Positions 45,104 to 55,215 of a stretch of DNA of 64,000 nucleotides are shown here, piece by piece. The position numbers and the translations under genes were made by a program. Position 1 is the stretch's first letter, and each line of letters opens with the position of its first letter. The notes under the pieces were generated by a model. The model had not been told where the DNA came from. It worked only from the letters and a program-made list of their open reading frames with translations, and ran no database searches. This DNA is from Enhydrobacter sp. (GTDB lineage Bacteria; Pseudomonadota; Alphaproteobacteria; Reyranellales; Reyranellaceae): assembly GCA_026126105.1 (NCBI GenBank), contig JAHCJV010000001.1:62001-126000 (forward strand), read 5' to 3'.

Positions 45104-45188
45104 GTCGTCCTGAGCGAAGCGAAGGAGCTAACGGAGCGACCAGCGATTCTGTTGCCGGCGTGAGGTCCTTCGCCTCGCTCAGGACGAC
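45104..45188. repeat. Imperfect palindromic intergenic repeat
   Basis: GTCGTCCTGAGCGAAGCGAAGGA (45104-45126) is repeated inverted at 45166-45188 with one mismatch over 23 bp and a 39-bp centre. The arm sequence is a familiar dispersed intergenic palindrome of alphaproteobacteria. It lies upstream of the oxidase gene and downstream of the DUF1674 gene (both leftward), where its hairpin could stabilise or end transcripts. Confidence 0.75.
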
Positions 45189-45225
45189 AGCGTTGCAGGT
45201 CTGCCGCCTCCAGGGCGACAGGTCG

Positions 45226-45393
45226 CTAAAAATCCGTCACCTTGCCGTTGAATTGCCAGTCCCCGTAGCGGGTCGGCTCGGGGCCCGGCGGGCCGCCGAT
45301 CTCTTCGACTTTCTTGGGCTTCTCGGACGGGACGGGCTTGGCGGCGGGGTCGGGCTTCTCACCCTCGGGAGGGGCTTTGGGAGTGTCGATCAT
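45226..45393 (-). CDS. DUF1674 (SDHAF4-like) protein
   Basis: A 55-residue protein: a Pro/Lys-rich N-terminal half and the conserved C-terminal signature [20 protein letters not shown] closing KVTDF. The domain is shared with mitochondrial SDHAF4, which helps flavinylated SdhA assemble into succinate dehydrogenase; the bacterial role is inferred. An ATG three codons upstream (45402) is an alternative start; GAGG lies closer to 45393. It is divergent from htpX with about 60 bp between. Confidence 0.85.
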   Translation of the reverse strand: MIDTPKAPPEGEKPDPAAKPVPSEKPKKVEEIGGPPGPEPTRYGDWQFNGKVTDF

Positions 45394-45453
45394 GGGCCTC
45401 ATGATGCCGCCAGGCGACTTGATTCGCCACCGTCCGGGGCCATGTTTCCGCGC

Positions 45454-46386
45454 ATGAACTACTTTCGCACCGCCCTCCTTCTGGCAGCCCTGACCGGCTT
45501 CTTCCTGGTTGTCGGCTATATGCTCGGCGGCCAATCCGGCCTCGTCATCGCGCTCGTCGTGGCGCTCGGCATGAACCTCTTCGCCTATTGGAACAGCGAC
45601 AGCATGGTGCTGCGCATGGCGAACGCGCAGGAGGTCGGCCCCAACGAGGCGCCCGAGCTCTATGGCATCGTGCACCAGCTCGCCCAGCGCGCCGGCCTGC
45701 CCATGCCGAAGGTCTACGTCATCCACGAGGACCAGCCCAACGCCTTCGCCACGGGCCGCGACCCCGAGCACGCCGCCGTGGCCGTCAATACCGGCCTGCT
45801 GAACCATCTCTCGCGCGAGGAAGTGACTGGCGTGCTGGCCCATGAGCTCGGCCACATCAAGAACCGCGACACCCTCACCATGACGGTGGCCGCGACCCTG
45901 TCGGGCGCCATCGGCATGCTAGCGAGCTTCGGCGGCCTGTTCGGCGGCGGCCGCGACGAGAACGGCCGACCGCTGGTCAGCCCGATCGTCGCCATCGCCG
46001 CCATGTTCCTGGCGCCGCTCGCCGCCTCGCTGGTGCAGATGGCGATCAGCCGCAGCCGCGAGTACGAGGCCGACAAGGCTGGGGCCGAGATCTCGGGCAA
46101 TCCACTTTGGCTTGCCTCGGCGCTGAACCGCCTGCATGCGGGCACGCAGGCGATCCCCAACGCCACGGCCGAGGCCAATCCGGCGACGGCGCATCTCTAC
46201 ATCGACAACCCACTGTCGGGTGGCGGGATGCGCAGTCTGTTCTCGACCCATCCGCCGATGGAGGAGCGCATCGCGCGCCTGCAGGCGATGGCGGGACAGT
46301 ATGCCGGCAGGGCGTCGGCGGCGCCGTCGGGCTTCCGGCGCGGCGGCTCGGTGCCGCGGACCAGCCGCGGCCCCTGGGGCGCCTAA
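45454..46386 (+). CDS. htpX: Membrane zinc metalloprotease HtpX
   Basis: Quality-control protease of the inner membrane. The 310 residues have two N-terminal membrane helices (about 5-48), the zinc motif [12 protein letters not shown] near residue 130 with the third ligand in [10 protein letters not shown], and two further helices between them. The C-terminus carries the THPPMEERI motif and a Gly/Arg/Ser-rich tail. An ATG 12 nt earlier (45442) is a possible start. Its stop overlaps the convergent rmuC stop by 4 nt. Confidence 0.95.
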   Translation: MNYFRTALLLAALTGFFLVVGYMLGGQSGLVIALVVALGMNLFAYWNSDSMVLRMANAQEVGPNEAPELYGIVHQLAQRAGLPMPKVYVIHEDQPNAFATGRDPEHAAVAVNTGLLNHLSREEVTGVLAHELGHIKNRDTLTMTVAATLSGAIGMLASFGGLFGGGRDENGRPLVSPIVAIAAMFLAPLAASLVQMAISRSREYEADKAGAEISGNPLWLASALNRLHAGTQAIPNATAEANPATAHLYIDNPLSGGGMRSLFSTHPPMEERIARLQAMAGQYAGRASAAPSGFRRGGSVPRTSRGPWGA

Positions 46387-47393
46387 GGCTTCGGCAGCGC
46401 GTCGGGCCGCTCGCCCAGCTCGACGCTCAGGATGCGTTCGCCGCGGCGCATGATCTGGGTGCTCGAGGTGTCGACCTCGCGCAGGTCCTTCTCGGTCATC
46501 GCGAAGTGCTTCTTGAGATTGTCGACCCTGTCCTGCAGCCGCCGCGTGTCGCCCAGCATCAGCCCGACCAGCTTCTGAATCTCACCCGCCTGCTCGCGCA
46601 TCTCCACGTCCTTCAGCACGGCGCGAACGGTGTTGAGCGTTGCCATCATGGTCGTTGGCGAAACGATCCAGACGCGAGCCCGATAAGACTCGTCGACGAT
46701 GCCGCCGAAGTTGGCATGCAGCTCGGCGTAGATCGCCTCGGACGGCAGGAACAGCAACGCGGACTCCGCCGTCTCGCCGGGCAGGATGTACTTGTCGCGG
46801 ATGTCGCCGATATGCTTGCGCATCGCGGCCTGGAAGGCGCGTTGCGCAATGGCAAGCGCCGAAGCGTCGCCGGCCGAGACGGCGCGCAGCTGATGATAGC
46901 TCTCGAGCGGGAACTTGGCGTCGATGGCGATCGAGCCCGGCGGGTTCGGCAGCTTGAGCAGGCAATCGACCCGCGTGCCCGTCGAAAGCGTGCATTGCAG
47001 CGCGTAGGCCGAGGGCGGTAGCGCATTCGAGACGAGGTCGTTCAGCTGCACCTCGCCGAACGCGCCGCGCGCCTGCTTGTTGGTGAGGATATGCTGCAGG
47101 CTCACTACCTGGGTCGAGAGATCGCCGATCTTCTTCTGCGCCTCGTCGATCCTGGCCAGCCGCTCGCGGAGGTCGGTGACGACCTGGCCGGTGGCCCTCT
47201 CGCTGCGGTCGAGCCGGTCGCTCACCAGCGCGGCCAGTGCCCGCTCCTGGTCCCGCAACGACTCCTGGATGCGCTGCACCGTGTCGGCCAGCACGATCTG
47301 GCCTTGGGCGTCGTTCCGGCGCAGCATGAGCGCCACCAGCGCCGCGCCGAGAATGACGACCGCCGCCACAAGGACATAGACCACGATATCCAT
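46383..47393 (-). CDS. rmuC: DNA recombination protein RmuC
   Basis: A 336-residue RmuC-family protein: one N-terminal membrane helix ([21 protein letters not shown]), a coiled-coil region (about 35-100), and the conserved nuclease-like core with [25 protein letters not shown] and [13 protein letters not shown]. RmuC limits inversions and rearrangements at inverted repeats in E. coli. It is shorter than the E. coli protein, as in other alphaproteobacteria. Its start lies 38 bp from the divergent HAD gene. Confidence 0.94.
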   Translation of the reverse strand: MDIVVYVLVAAVVILGAALVALMLRRNDAQGQIVLADTVQRIQESLRDQERALAALVSDRLDRSERATGQVVTDLRERLARIDEAQKKIGDLSTQVVSLQHILTNKQARGAFGEVQLNDLVSNALPPSAYALQCTLSTGTRVDCLLKLPNPPGSIAIDAKFPLESYHQLRAVSAGDASALAIAQRAFQAAMRKHIGDIRDKYILPGETAESALLFLPSEAIYAELHANFGGIVDESYRARVWIVSPTTMMATLNTVRAVLKDVEMREQAGEIQKLVGLMLGDTRRLQDRVDNLKKHFAMTEKDLREVDTSSTQIMRRGERILSVELGERPDALPKP

Positions 47394-47431
47394 TGCCAGC
47401 CCTTATAGGCGGCATTAAGCAAAACTCCCAA

Positions 47432-48115
47432 ATGCCCATCCCCACCCACGATCCCGACGTCTGGCTGTTCGATCTCGACAACACGCTCTATCCGGCGAAA
47501 TGCAATCTGTTCGCTCAGATCGACGTGCGAATCGGCCGCTATATCTGCGACTGGTTGAAGGTCGATTCCGAGGAAGCGCGGCGGGTGCAGAAGCAGTACT
47601 GGCGCGAGCACGGCACCTCGATGCGAGGCATGATGACCCTGCACGGCGTCGACCCGAAGCACTACCTCGATTTCGTGCACGACATCGACTACTCGCCGGT
47701 CGAGCCCAACCCGGCGCTCGAGAAGTCGCTGGCCGCGCTGCCCGGCCGCAAGCTGATCTTCACCGCGGGGGACGTGCCGCATGCGGAGAAGGTGATGGAG
47801 CGGCTCGGCGTGGCGCATCACTTCGAGGCGATCTTCGACATCGCCGCGGGCGACTATTGGCCGAAGCCGCACCAGGCGATCTACGACCAGCTCGTGCGCA
47901 AGCACGACATCGATCCGGCGCGCGCGGCCTTCGCCGACGACATCGTGGTCAATCTAAAGCCGGCGCACGACATGGGCATGCGCACGGTGTGGATCCGGAC
48001 CGACGAGAGCGTGAAGCGCGCGGCCGACACCAGCCTCGACCATATCCATCATCAGACCGACGATCTCGCGACCTGGCTCGCCGACTGGATCGCGGAGAGG
48101 AGCGTGAAGAAGTGA
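47432..48115 (+). CDS. HAD-superfamily pyrimidine 5'-nucleotidase
   Basis: A 227-residue HAD phosphatase of the SDT1/PHM8-like group. Motif I is WLFDLDNTLYPAKCNLFAQID (Asp nucleophile near residue 12), motif II is in KLIFTAGDVPHAEKV, and the metal motif is RAAFADDIVVNLKPAHDMG. Family members remove phosphate from pyrimidine nucleotides. The ATG at 47432 is chosen because earlier in-frame codons overlap the rmuC promoter region. The stop overlaps the next gene's GTG (GTGA). Confidence 0.9.
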   Translation: MPIPTHDPDVWLFDLDNTLYPAKCNLFAQIDVRIGRYICDWLKVDSEEARRVQKQYWREHGTSMRGMMTLHGVDPKHYLDFVHDIDYSPVEPNPALEKSLAALPGRKLIFTAGDVPHAEKVMERLGVAHHFEAIFDIAAGDYWPKPHQAIYDQLVRKHDIDPARAAFADDIVVNLKPAHDMGMRTVWIRTDESVKRAADTSLDHIHHQTDDLATWLADWIAERSVKK

Positions 48116-49044
48116 AGATCCTGATCCTCGGCGCCGGCGCGGTCGGCGGTTATTGGGGCGCACGCCTTCACCAGGCCGGCGGCGATGTGACCTTTCTTCT
48201 CCGCGAAAAGCGCGCCGAGGCGGTGAAGCGCGACGGTCTGGTGGTCAAGAGCCCGCGCGGCGACGCCACCCTGCCGGTCAAAGTGGTTACGAAGGCAAGC
48301 GAAGGCGGGCCCTATGACGTCATCATCCTGGCCTGCAAGGCCTACGATCTCGATTCGGCGATCGCGGCGATTGCCCCGGCGGTAGGCGCCGGCACGACCA
48401 TCGTGCCGATCCTGAACGGGCATGCGCACTTCGCCATGCTCGATGCGAAGTTCGGCGCCGATAAGGTCGCGGGCGGACTGGCGCGTATCTCGGGCATGCT
48501 CGGCCCGAACGGCGAGATCCTGCACAGCGGCGCCAGCGGCGTGTCGTTCGGCGAGCGCGGCGGCAAGCCCGCACGCGCTTCCCTCGTCGAGCTCGACGCC
48601 GCCTGCAAGAAAGCGGGTATCGACGGCGGCCTCAACCCGGACATCGACCAGGATCTCTGGGACAAGTGGATCATGCTGGGCTCGATCGCCTCCATGTGCT
48701 CGGCGATGCGCGGCAGCGTCGGCGACATCATGGCGTCGGAGGACGGCGAGGCGATCATGAACGAGATTCTCGAGGAATGCCGCCAGGTCGCGGCTGCGGC
48801 CGGCCATGCGCCGAGCGAAAAAGCGCTGGCGGCCGTCCGAGGCAGCCTGACGCAGAAGGGCGGCAAGGCCGTCGCCTCGATCCTGGGCGACATGGAGAAG
48901 GGCGGCCCGGTCGAGGGCAAGCAGATCGTCGGCGACATGCTGGCGCGCGCCCGCAAGGCCAGCATTGCCGCGCCGAACCTGCGCTTCGCCTACGCGCACC
49001 TGCAAACCTATGAGGCGCGCCGCGCGCGAGGAGCGTTGAAGTGA
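48112..49044 (+). CDS. Ketopantoate reductase-like protein, copy 1
   Basis: A 310-residue 2-dehydropantoate 2-reductase family protein: KILILGAGAVGGYWGARLHQAGG (NADPH loop), ILACKAYDLDSAI with the catalytic Lys region, and ILNGHAHFAML where the family usually has NG(M/L). The GTG start sits in a GTGA overlap with the HAD gene. The next gene is a close paralogue with the same coupling. Bona fide PanE or an oxidoreductase for another 2-oxo acid cannot be told apart by eye; note His-Ala in place of the usual Met/Leu-Gly after NG. Confidence 0.88.
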   Translation: MKILILGAGAVGGYWGARLHQAGGDVTFLLREKRAEAVKRDGLVVKSPRGDATLPVKVVTKASEGGPYDVIILACKAYDLDSAIAAIAPAVGAGTTIVPILNGHAHFAMLDAKFGADKVAGGLARISGMLGPNGEILHSGASGVSFGERGGKPARASLVELDAACKKAGIDGGLNPDIDQDLWDKWIMLGSIASMCSAMRGSVGDIMASEDGEAIMNEILEECRQVAAAAGHAPSEKALAAVRGSLTQKGGKAVASILGDMEKGGPVEGKQIVGDMLARARKASIAAPNLRFAYAHLQTYEARRARGALK

Positions 49045-49970
49045 AGACCCTCATCCTTGGCGCCGGCGCGATCGGCGGCTATGTCGGCGGCCGGCTGCAG
49101 CAGAGCGGCGCCAACGTGACGTTCCTCGTGCGGCCGGCGCGCAGCGAAGCGCTGCAGCGCGATGGGCTCGTGATCAGGAGCCCCAAGGGCGACATCACCC
49201 AAAAAGTGAAGACTGTGCTGAGCGGTAGCGAAGGCGGCCCGTACGATGTCGTGCTCCTGACTTGCAAGGCCTACGATCTCGAGTCGGCCATCGAGGCGAT
49301 TGCGCCCGCAGTCGGGCCGAATACGACCATCGTGCCGCTGCTGAATGGCATGGGGCATCTCGATGTGCTCGACGCCAGGTTCGGCAAGGACAAGGTCGTG
49401 GGCGGCCTCGCGCGTGTTGGCGTCGCCATGTCGGCCGAGGGCACGATCCTGCACACCAGCCCGTTCGCGGCGATCTCGTTCGGCGAGCGCAACGGCAAGC
49501 CGCCGCGCGCTTCGCTTGTCGAACTCGACACGGCGATCAAGAGATCCGGGATCGATGGCGGACTCAACCCCAAGATCGTTCAGGATCTCTGGGACAAATG
49601 GGTCATGCTCTGTTCGCTGGCGGCGACCTGCTGCCTGATGCGCGGCTCGTCCGGCGACATACTGGAAGCCGACGAGGGCCAAGCCATCGTGCTCGAGACC
49701 GTGGACGAATGTCGCAAGGTGGCCGCCGCCGCGGGCCACGATCCCGGCGAAAAGGGCATGCAGACGATCCGCTCGTTCCTGACCGTGAAGGGGTCGCGCT
49801 TTACGGCCTCCATGCTGCACGATCTCGAGAAGGGCGCGATAGTCGAGGCCGATCACGTCGTCGGTGACATGATTGCGCGGGCACGACAGGCGGGAATCGC
49901 CACACCCAACCTGCGCATGGCCTACGCGCACCTGCAGGTGTATATGGCCCGTCGCTCCCGAGGCGGTTGA
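49041..49970 (+). CDS. Ketopantoate reductase-like protein, copy 2
   Basis: A 309-residue paralogue of the preceding gene, clearly similar along its whole length. It has KTLILGAGAIGGYVGGRLQQSG, LLTCKAYDLESAIEAIAPAVG, and a standard PLLNGMGHLDVL. It starts at GTG overlapping the copy 1 stop (GTGA). The retained NGMGH string makes this copy the better PanE candidate. Both copies end in a similar YAHLQxY segment. Confidence 0.88.
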   Translation: MKTLILGAGAIGGYVGGRLQQSGANVTFLVRPARSEALQRDGLVIRSPKGDITQKVKTVLSGSEGGPYDVVLLTCKAYDLESAIEAIAPAVGPNTTIVPLLNGMGHLDVLDARFGKDKVVGGLARVGVAMSAEGTILHTSPFAAISFGERNGKPPRASLVELDTAIKRSGIDGGLNPKIVQDLWDKWVMLCSLAATCCLMRGSSGDILEADEGQAIVLETVDECRKVAAAAGHDPGEKGMQTIRSFLTVKGSRFTASMLHDLEKGAIVEADHVVGDMIARARQAGIATPNLRMAYAHLQVYMARRSRGG

Positions 49971-50001
49971 AACGGTCGCTTGCGACGCCCACCTTTGGAG
50001 G

Positions 50002-50397
50002 ATGGCTACTCGCACCCGCTCCGTTCCCGGCATCGTGGTCAGCAGTGCTGACTACGAACGGCTCACCGATCTGGCCAGCGCTTCGCTCGAGCGCCTGCCC
50101 GATGTCGCGCAGGAACTGCTCGACGAAATGGAGCGCGCCAAGATCGTCGACGAGGCCAAGCTGCCGGCCGATGTCGTGCGGATGGGCTCGACGGTCACGT
50201 TCGAGTCCGACGACGGGCAGACCCGCACCCTGAAGCTCGTTTGGCCCATAGACGAAAGCCTCGATGAGCATCGCCTCTCGGTGTTGACGCCTGTAGGCGC
50301 GGCGCTGATCGGACTCGGCACTGGCCAGTCGATCTCCTGGACCGCGCGTGACGGCAAGCACCATCGCCTGACCGTCACCAAGGTCTCCACTCCCTGA
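50002..50397 (+). CDS. rnk: Rnk-like nucleoside diphosphate kinase regulator (GreA/GreB C-terminal domain)
   Basis: A 131-residue protein: an N-terminal coiled-coil-like part (DYERLTDLASASLERLPDVAQELLDEMERA) and a C-terminal FKBP-like GreA/GreB domain (VVRMGSTVTFES, LSVLTPVGAALIGLGTGQSI). It matches Rnk, which binds RNA polymerase without the acidic hairpin that gives GreB its cleavage activity. GGAG nearly abuts the ATG. It converges on the amidohydrolase gene. Confidence 0.87.
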   Translation: MATRTRSVPGIVVSSADYERLTDLASASLERLPDVAQELLDEMERAKIVDEAKLPADVVRMGSTVTFESDDGQTRTLKLVWPIDESLDEHRLSVLTPVGAALIGLGTGQSISWTARDGKHHRLTVTKVSTP

Positions 50398-50414
50398 GCT
50401 TACGCTGCCGCGCC

Positions 50415-50434
50415 GGCGCTCGCGACCGAGCGCC
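50415..50434. terminator. Hairpin between convergent rnk and amidohydrolase genes
   Basis: GGCGCTCG (50415-50422) and CGAGCGCC (50427-50434) form a perfect 8-bp stem with a CGAC loop, between two convergent stop codons. There is no U-run on either strand, so it is a weak bidirectional terminator candidate at best. Confidence 0.35.
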
Positions 50435-50452
50435 ATGCTGCGCGGCGAGACT

Positions 50453-52174
50453 CTACTGCGCCGCCATCGCCGTGTTGTGCGCGCCTTGCGAGGCGTTGAA
50501 GCGGTCGAGCACGTGCCCCGGGCCCTTGGCGTGCGTCACGTAATCCTTGCCGTCGAAGGTCATGACGCCGTTGCAGAACACGCCGTGCACGCCGGTCGGG
50601 CGACGGATCGTGCGGCGACCGCCGCCCGGCAGGTCGGCGACGCGCTCGGCTGGCGAGACGCCGACGGTCGCGGGGTCGAACAGCAGCAGGTCGGCCTGCG
50701 CGCCGACCGCTATCCGGCCGCGGTTCTGGATGCCGTAGAGGTCGGCCGGGTGCGAGGTGAGGCGGCGGATGCCCTCGGCGATGTCGAAGTCGCCGCGCTC
50801 GCGCACCCAGCGCGCCAGGAAATGCAGCCCGAAGCCCGCGTCGCACATATAGATCAGGTGGGCGCCGGCGTCGGACAGTGCGACCACGCCCGCTTCGTGC
50901 TTCAGGAGCCTGGCCACGCCGTCGTCGCCGACATTGAGGAAACGGCCGAGGAAGGCGGTTTCGAGATTCTCGTCGAGCGCGAGGTCGAGCATCACGTCGA
51001 GCGGATCGCGGCCCTCGCTGGTGGCGATCTCCGCGACGTAGCGGTTGACGTACTTGGCATTGGCCGGTTTGTGCGCCACCGCCACCATCACACGATGCCA
51101 GTCACCCTGGAAGATCATGCCGGGGCGCGGGTTCTGCGCGTTCTCCCGGAACTGGGCGCGCCATGAGGCGTCGCGGAACACGGTCTCGAGCTGCTCGGGC
51201 GTGTACGCCTTGATCGGGTCGAACGCCGGATGGCTGTAGAACGGATAGGCGTTGGCCATCGTGAAGTCGAAGCTGAGAGGCTGACAAGGGATCTGGATGT
51301 AGAGCCCATTGCCCCGCCGGATGGCGGCGGCGCAATCGTCGAAGATCTTGAGCGAGCGCGCAGGCTCCTGCTCGTTGTACATCGCCATGCCGGTCCCCTG
51401 GAAAAAGGGGCGGCCGTACTTCGCGGCCATCGGCTCCAGCTCCTGCGGAGTCTTGACGCCCGAGGCGATGGCGACGACGCCCTTGCCGCGCGGGCCCATC
51501 GCGCCCACCAGAGCATCCAGCTCATCCATAGGCGCGATGGTCGAGGGCATCGGCACGCCGCCATAGCCCGAATGGTTGAGGGAGTAGGACGCGCCGAGCC
51601 CGATCGCGCCGTTGGTCATGGCGTCGACCACCATCGCCTTCATCTGGGCCAGCTCCTCGGGCGTCGCGTCCTTGCGCTGCGATGCCGCCTCGCCCATCAC
51701 CGCGGTGCGGATCGTCGAATGGCCGGCGAGCACCGCGACGTTGGCGTAGGGCGAGCGGCGGCGCAGCATTGCCATGTAATCGCCGAAGCTCTCGAAGTCC
51801 CACTTGATGCCGGTGCGCAGCGCATCGAGGTCCATGCCCTCGACCACCGACAGGTTGCGGATCACCAGGTCTCGACCGGCCGGCGTCGCCGGCACGATGC
51901 CGAAGCCGCAATTGCCCATCACCGCCGTCGTGACGCCGAGCGACGGCGAGGGCGATAGCGTGGCATCCCACGTCACCTGCGCATCGTAGTGGGTGTGCAC
52001 GTCGACGATGCCGGGCGAGAGCGTCAGCCCGCCGGCGTCGATCGTCTTGGCGCCATCGCCCATGATGTCGCCGATCCTCTCGATACGGCCGTCCTTCACC
52101 GCGACATCGGCGCGGCGAGGTGCATTGCCCAGCCCGTCGACGACCGTTGCGCCGCGGATCACGAGGTCGGTCAT
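50453..52174 (-). CDS. N-acyl-D-amino-acid deacylase-like amidohydrolase
   Basis: A 573-residue metal-dependent amidohydrolase: a beta-sandwich start MTDLVIRGATVVDG, the metal motif GIVDVHTHYDAQVTWD (about 58-73), GNCGFGIVPA with the Cys ligand of D-aminoacylases, and SDAGAHLIYMCDAGFG near residue 430 with the catalytic Asp. The C-terminal sandwich closes with VFCNGVMTFDG. Its start is 3 nt after the maeB stop, so it is co-transcribed with malic enzyme. Substrate unassigned. Confidence 0.9.
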   Translation of the reverse strand: MTDLVIRGATVVDGLGNAPRRADVAVKDGRIERIGDIMGDGAKTIDAGGLTLSPGIVDVHTHYDAQVTWDATLSPSPSLGVTTAVMGNCGFGIVPATPAGRDLVIRNLSVVEGMDLDALRTGIKWDFESFGDYMAMLRRRSPYANVAVLAGHSTIRTAVMGEAASQRKDATPEELAQMKAMVVDAMTNGAIGLGASYSLNHSGYGGVPMPSTIAPMDELDALVGAMGPRGKGVVAIASGVKTPQELEPMAAKYGRPFFQGTGMAMYNEQEPARSLKIFDDCAAAIRRGNGLYIQIPCQPLSFDFTMANAYPFYSHPAFDPIKAYTPEQLETVFRDASWRAQFRENAQNPRPGMIFQGDWHRVMVAVAHKPANAKYVNRYVAEIATSEGRDPLDVMLDLALDENLETAFLGRFLNVGDDGVARLLKHEAGVVALSDAGAHLIYMCDAGFGLHFLARWVRERGDFDIAEGIRRLTSHPADLYGIQNRGRIAVGAQADLLLFDPATVGVSPAERVADLPGGGRRTIRRPTGVHGVFCNGVMTFDGKDYVTHAKGPGHVLDRFNASQGAHNTAMAAQ

Positions 52175-52177
52175 GGT

Positions 52178-54478
52178 CTATCCCTTTCGGCTGAGCGCGC
52201 CATAGGCGGCGAGCGCTGCGTGGTTGACGAGATCGCTGACGGTCGCGCCCATCTGGACGATCTGCACCGGTTTGGCCAGACCGTCGATGACCGGGCCGAT
52301 GACGGTGACGCCGCCCAGGCTCTGCATCAGGCGCGAGGAAATGTGGGCGGAATGCAGGCCGGGCATCACCAGCACGTTGGCGGGACCAGTGAGGCGCGTG
52401 AACGGATAGGTCGACTTCAGCAGGTCGTAGTCGAGCGCCATGTCAGCCTGCATCTCGCCGTCGTACTCGAAATCGACCTCTTCGGCGGCGAGGATGCGGA
52501 TCGCCTTGCGGATGCGGTCGATGCGCTCGATCTCGCGGCTGCCGAAGTTCGAGAACGAGGCGAAGGCGATTCGCGGATCGTGCCCCATGGTGCGGGCATT
52601 CTTGGCCATCTGCTTGGCGATGGTGGCGAGTTGTTCGGGGGTGGGCGTCTCGTTGATCGCGGTGTCGGCCAGAAATACCGTGCCGTGGCGGGCGACGATG
52701 ATGGAATAGCCCATCGCCACCTTGTTGAGCTCGACGTCGATGACGCGCTTCACGTCTGCGTAGCACTCCGGAAAGCGCCGCGTGATGCCGGTCACCATGC
52801 CGTCGGCATCGCCCAGCGCCACCATGCAGGCGCCGAACACATTGCGGCCCTGGTTTACCATGCGCTGCACGTCGCGCCGCAGGAAGCCGTCGCGCTGGAG
52901 CCGCTTGTAAACCATTTCGGTATAAGGCTCGTTGCGCGTCGAGAGCCGCGCATTGTGGATCTCGAGTCCCCTGGTGTCAGTGATGCCGAGGCCCTTCATC
53001 GCCTCCAGCACCTGCTCCTCGCGGCCAATCAGGATCGGCGTGCCGTAGCCATTGTCGCGGAACACGATCGCCGCGCGGATGGTGCGCTCCTCCTCGCCCT
53101 CGGCGAAGACGATGCGCTGCGGGTTGGCCTTGACCTGCTCGAACAGGCTCTGCAGCCAATGGCTGGTCGGATCGAGGCGGCCCGACAGCGATCGCCTGTA
53201 TTCGTCCATGTCCGGAATGTTTCGGCGCGCGACCCCGGAATCCATCGCCGCTTGGGCGACCGCCGACGACACCGCCGATATCAGCCTCGGGTCGAACGGC
53301 ACCGGCACGACATAGTCGGGGCCATAGCGCAGCCGCCGGCCGGAATAGGCCCGATCGACCTCGTCGGGCACGTCCTCCCGGGCGAGCTTGGCCAGCGCCT
53401 CGGCGGCGGCGACCTTCATCTCCTCGTTGATCGTGCGGGCGCGCACGTCGAGCGCGCCGCGGAAGATGTAGGGGAAACCCAGCACGTTGTTGATCTGGTT
53501 GGCGTAATCGCTGCGTCCGGTGGCGACGATCGCATCGGAGCGCACCGAGCGGACGTCTTCGGGCGTGATCTCCGGATCGGGATTGGCCATGGCGAATATG
53601 ATCGGCCGGTCGGCCATCGACAGCACCATCTCCTTGGTCACCGCGCCCTTCACCGACAGGCCGAAGAACACGTCGGCGCCCTTCATCGCTTCTTCGAGGG
53701 TGCGCGCCTTGGTGCGCACGGCGTGGGCGCTCTTCCACTGGTTCATGCCCTCGGTCCGGCCCTGGTAGATCACCCCCTTCGTGTCCACCAGGATCGCGTT
53801 CTCGTGCGGCATGCCCATCGCCTTGACGAGCTCGATGCAGGCGATCGACGCGGCGCCTGCGCCGTTCACCACCATCCTGATGTCCTTGATGTCGCGGCCG
53901 GTGAGGTGCAGCGCGTTGATCAGGCCGGCGGCGGAGACGATAGCGGTGCCGTGCTGGTCGTCGTGGAAGATCGGGATGTCCATCAGCTCGCGCAGACGCT
54001 GCTCGATGATGAAGCATTCCGGCGCCTTGATGTCCTCGAGGTTGATGCCGCCGAAGGTCGGCCCGAGGTAGCGCACGCAGTTGACGAACTGGTCGACGTC
54101 CTTGGTGTCGACCTCGAGGTCGATGCAGTCGACGTCGGCGAAGCGCTTGAACAGGACAGCCTTGCCCTCCATCACCGGCTTGCCGGCCAGCGCGCCGATA
54201 TCGCCCAGCCCCAGGACGGCGGTCCCGTTGGAGATGACGGCCACCAGGTTGCCGCGCACCGTGTAGTCGTAGGCGGTGTTGGGATCCTTGTAGATCTCCA
54301 TGCACGGCGCGGCGACGCCGGGCGAATAGGCGAGCGCGAGGTCGCGCTGCGTAACCAGCGGCTTGGAGGCAATGATCTCGATCTTCCCCGGCCGGCCGGT
54401 GCGATGCATGATCAGCGAATCGCCGTCGAGATCGCCCATCTCGTTGCTGACCGCCGCTTCCGAGCCTTTGCTCGCCAT
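52178..54478 (-). CDS. maeB: NADP-dependent malic enzyme with phosphotransacetylase-like domain
   Basis: Oxidative decarboxylation of malate to pyruvate. The 766 residues from the ATG at 54478 (GGGAG 8 nt upstream) hold a malic enzyme domain (about 1-430: [28 protein letters not shown]-like [27 protein letters not shown]) fused to a phosphotransacetylase-like regulatory domain (about 440-766). The fusion is normal for proteobacterial MaeB, and the Pta part binds acetyl-CoA as an inhibitor. The preceding GTG (54487) is a less likely start. Confidence 0.95.
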   Translation of the reverse strand: MASKGSEAAVSNEMGDLDGDSLIMHRTGRPGKIEIIASKPLVTQRDLALAYSPGVAAPCMEIYKDPNTAYDYTVRGNLVAVISNGTAVLGLGDIGALAGKPVMEGKAVLFKRFADVDCIDLEVDTKDVDQFVNCVRYLGPTFGGINLEDIKAPECFIIEQRLRELMDIPIFHDDQHGTAIVSAAGLINALHLTGRDIKDIRMVVNGAGAASIACIELVKAMGMPHENAILVDTKGVIYQGRTEGMNQWKSAHAVRTKARTLEEAMKGADVFFGLSVKGAVTKEMVLSMADRPIIFAMANPDPEITPEDVRSVRSDAIVATGRSDYANQINNVLGFPYIFRGALDVRARTINEEMKVAAAEALAKLAREDVPDEVDRAYSGRRLRYGPDYVVPVPFDPRLISAVSSAVAQAAMDSGVARRNIPDMDEYRRSLSGRLDPTSHWLQSLFEQVKANPQRIVFAEGEEERTIRAAIVFRDNGYGTPILIGREEQVLEAMKGLGITDTRGLEIHNARLSTRNEPYTEMVYKRLQRDGFLRRDVQRMVNQGRNVFGACMVALGDADGMVTGITRRFPECYADVKRVIDVELNKVAMGYSIIVARHGTVFLADTAINETPTPEQLATIAKQMAKNARTMGHDPRIAFASFSNFGSREIERIDRIRKAIRILAAEEVDFEYDGEMQADMALDYDLLKSTYPFTRLTGPANVLVMPGLHSAHISSRLMQSLGGVTVIGPVIDGLAKPVQIVQMGATVSDLVNHAALAAYGALSRKG

Positions 54479-54584
54479 TCGTTCCACTCCCGATTAGGCA
54501 GGCATATTGGCGGCAATCGACGGCGGGTGCCAGAAGCCTGTCCCGCGCTGCAAGGTGGCCTAATTTTATAGCTTGAATGGCCCC

Positions 54585-55010
54585 TCAGGTGCCGCTCGCC
54601 TCAGCCTTGAAGCGCTCCCAGCGTTCATTGAGCGCTGCGGCCACCATCCGATAGTTCGCGTCGCTATCCTCCGCATAATAGACTGATTCCAAGTCCTGGA
54701 TCAGCAGACCGCCGACATCCTTCAGGTATCCGTCATAGTGCGTATCCGCGAAAGCCTGGCCTTCCTCGCTCAGATCGCTGGGCCATAGCTTGCCGTCCAG
54801 ATGTTCCATCACGAAGTCTCGGCCCGACATCGTGCCCGTGCGGACCGCATCGATCACATCGGCAGGCGTACCTTCCTCAGCCACGAACAAACCGCGTTCG
54901 ATTACCCAGCGCACGAACCAACCAATGTGCGTCGCGCCATTCTCCTCAGGAACATCGTCGGGAAAGTCGTCGGCGCCGGAGTGCAAGTCCACTTTATCGA
55001 TTGATGCCAT
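54585..55010 (-). CDS. Hypothetical acidic protein (DUF7832-like pattern)
   Basis: A 141-residue acidic soluble protein from the ATG at 55010 (AGGCGG about 6 nt upstream). The start KVDLHSGADDFPDDVPEENG followed by THIGWFVRWVIERGL, then LSEEGQAFADTHYDGYLKDV, reads like a widespread uncharacterised family that I recall as DUF7832; the name is from memory and unsure. No membrane segment or catalytic motif is evident. Composition is a little less GC-rich than the neighbours. Confidence 0.72.
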   Translation of the reverse strand: MASIDKVDLHSGADDFPDDVPEENGATHIGWFVRWVIERGLFVAEEGTPADVIDAVRTGTMSGRDFVMEHLDGKLWPSDLSEEGQAFADTHYDGYLKDVGGLLIQDLESVYYAEDSDANYRMVAAALNERWERFKAEASGT

Positions 55011-55215
55011 GACGCACCGCCTACAGGCCTCGGGACACGATGCTAGACTTGGATCGATACGCAAAGCTAGCGGGGAGGTTCGAGGCATTCGGGTGGCCGG
55101 ACCCCTGCGAGGCGAGGGCGATCGGTCGGGTAGAGGCCCTCTGCGAGCCTAGGAGAACGCGCGCTCGCCGCTCGTGAGGACACGGCCAGCTTGTTGATAG
55201 CTTGAAACACCTGTC

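Noticed and set aside
43510-45453. Long in-frame extension upstream of htpX
   Set aside because: It runs antisense through the FAD oxidase and enoyl-CoA hydratase genes and lacks homology; htpX starts normally at 45454.
51989-54571. 860-codon open frame on the plus strand, opposite maeB
   Set aside because: Same reasoning: maeB on the other strand is unambiguous, and the antisense product has shadow composition.
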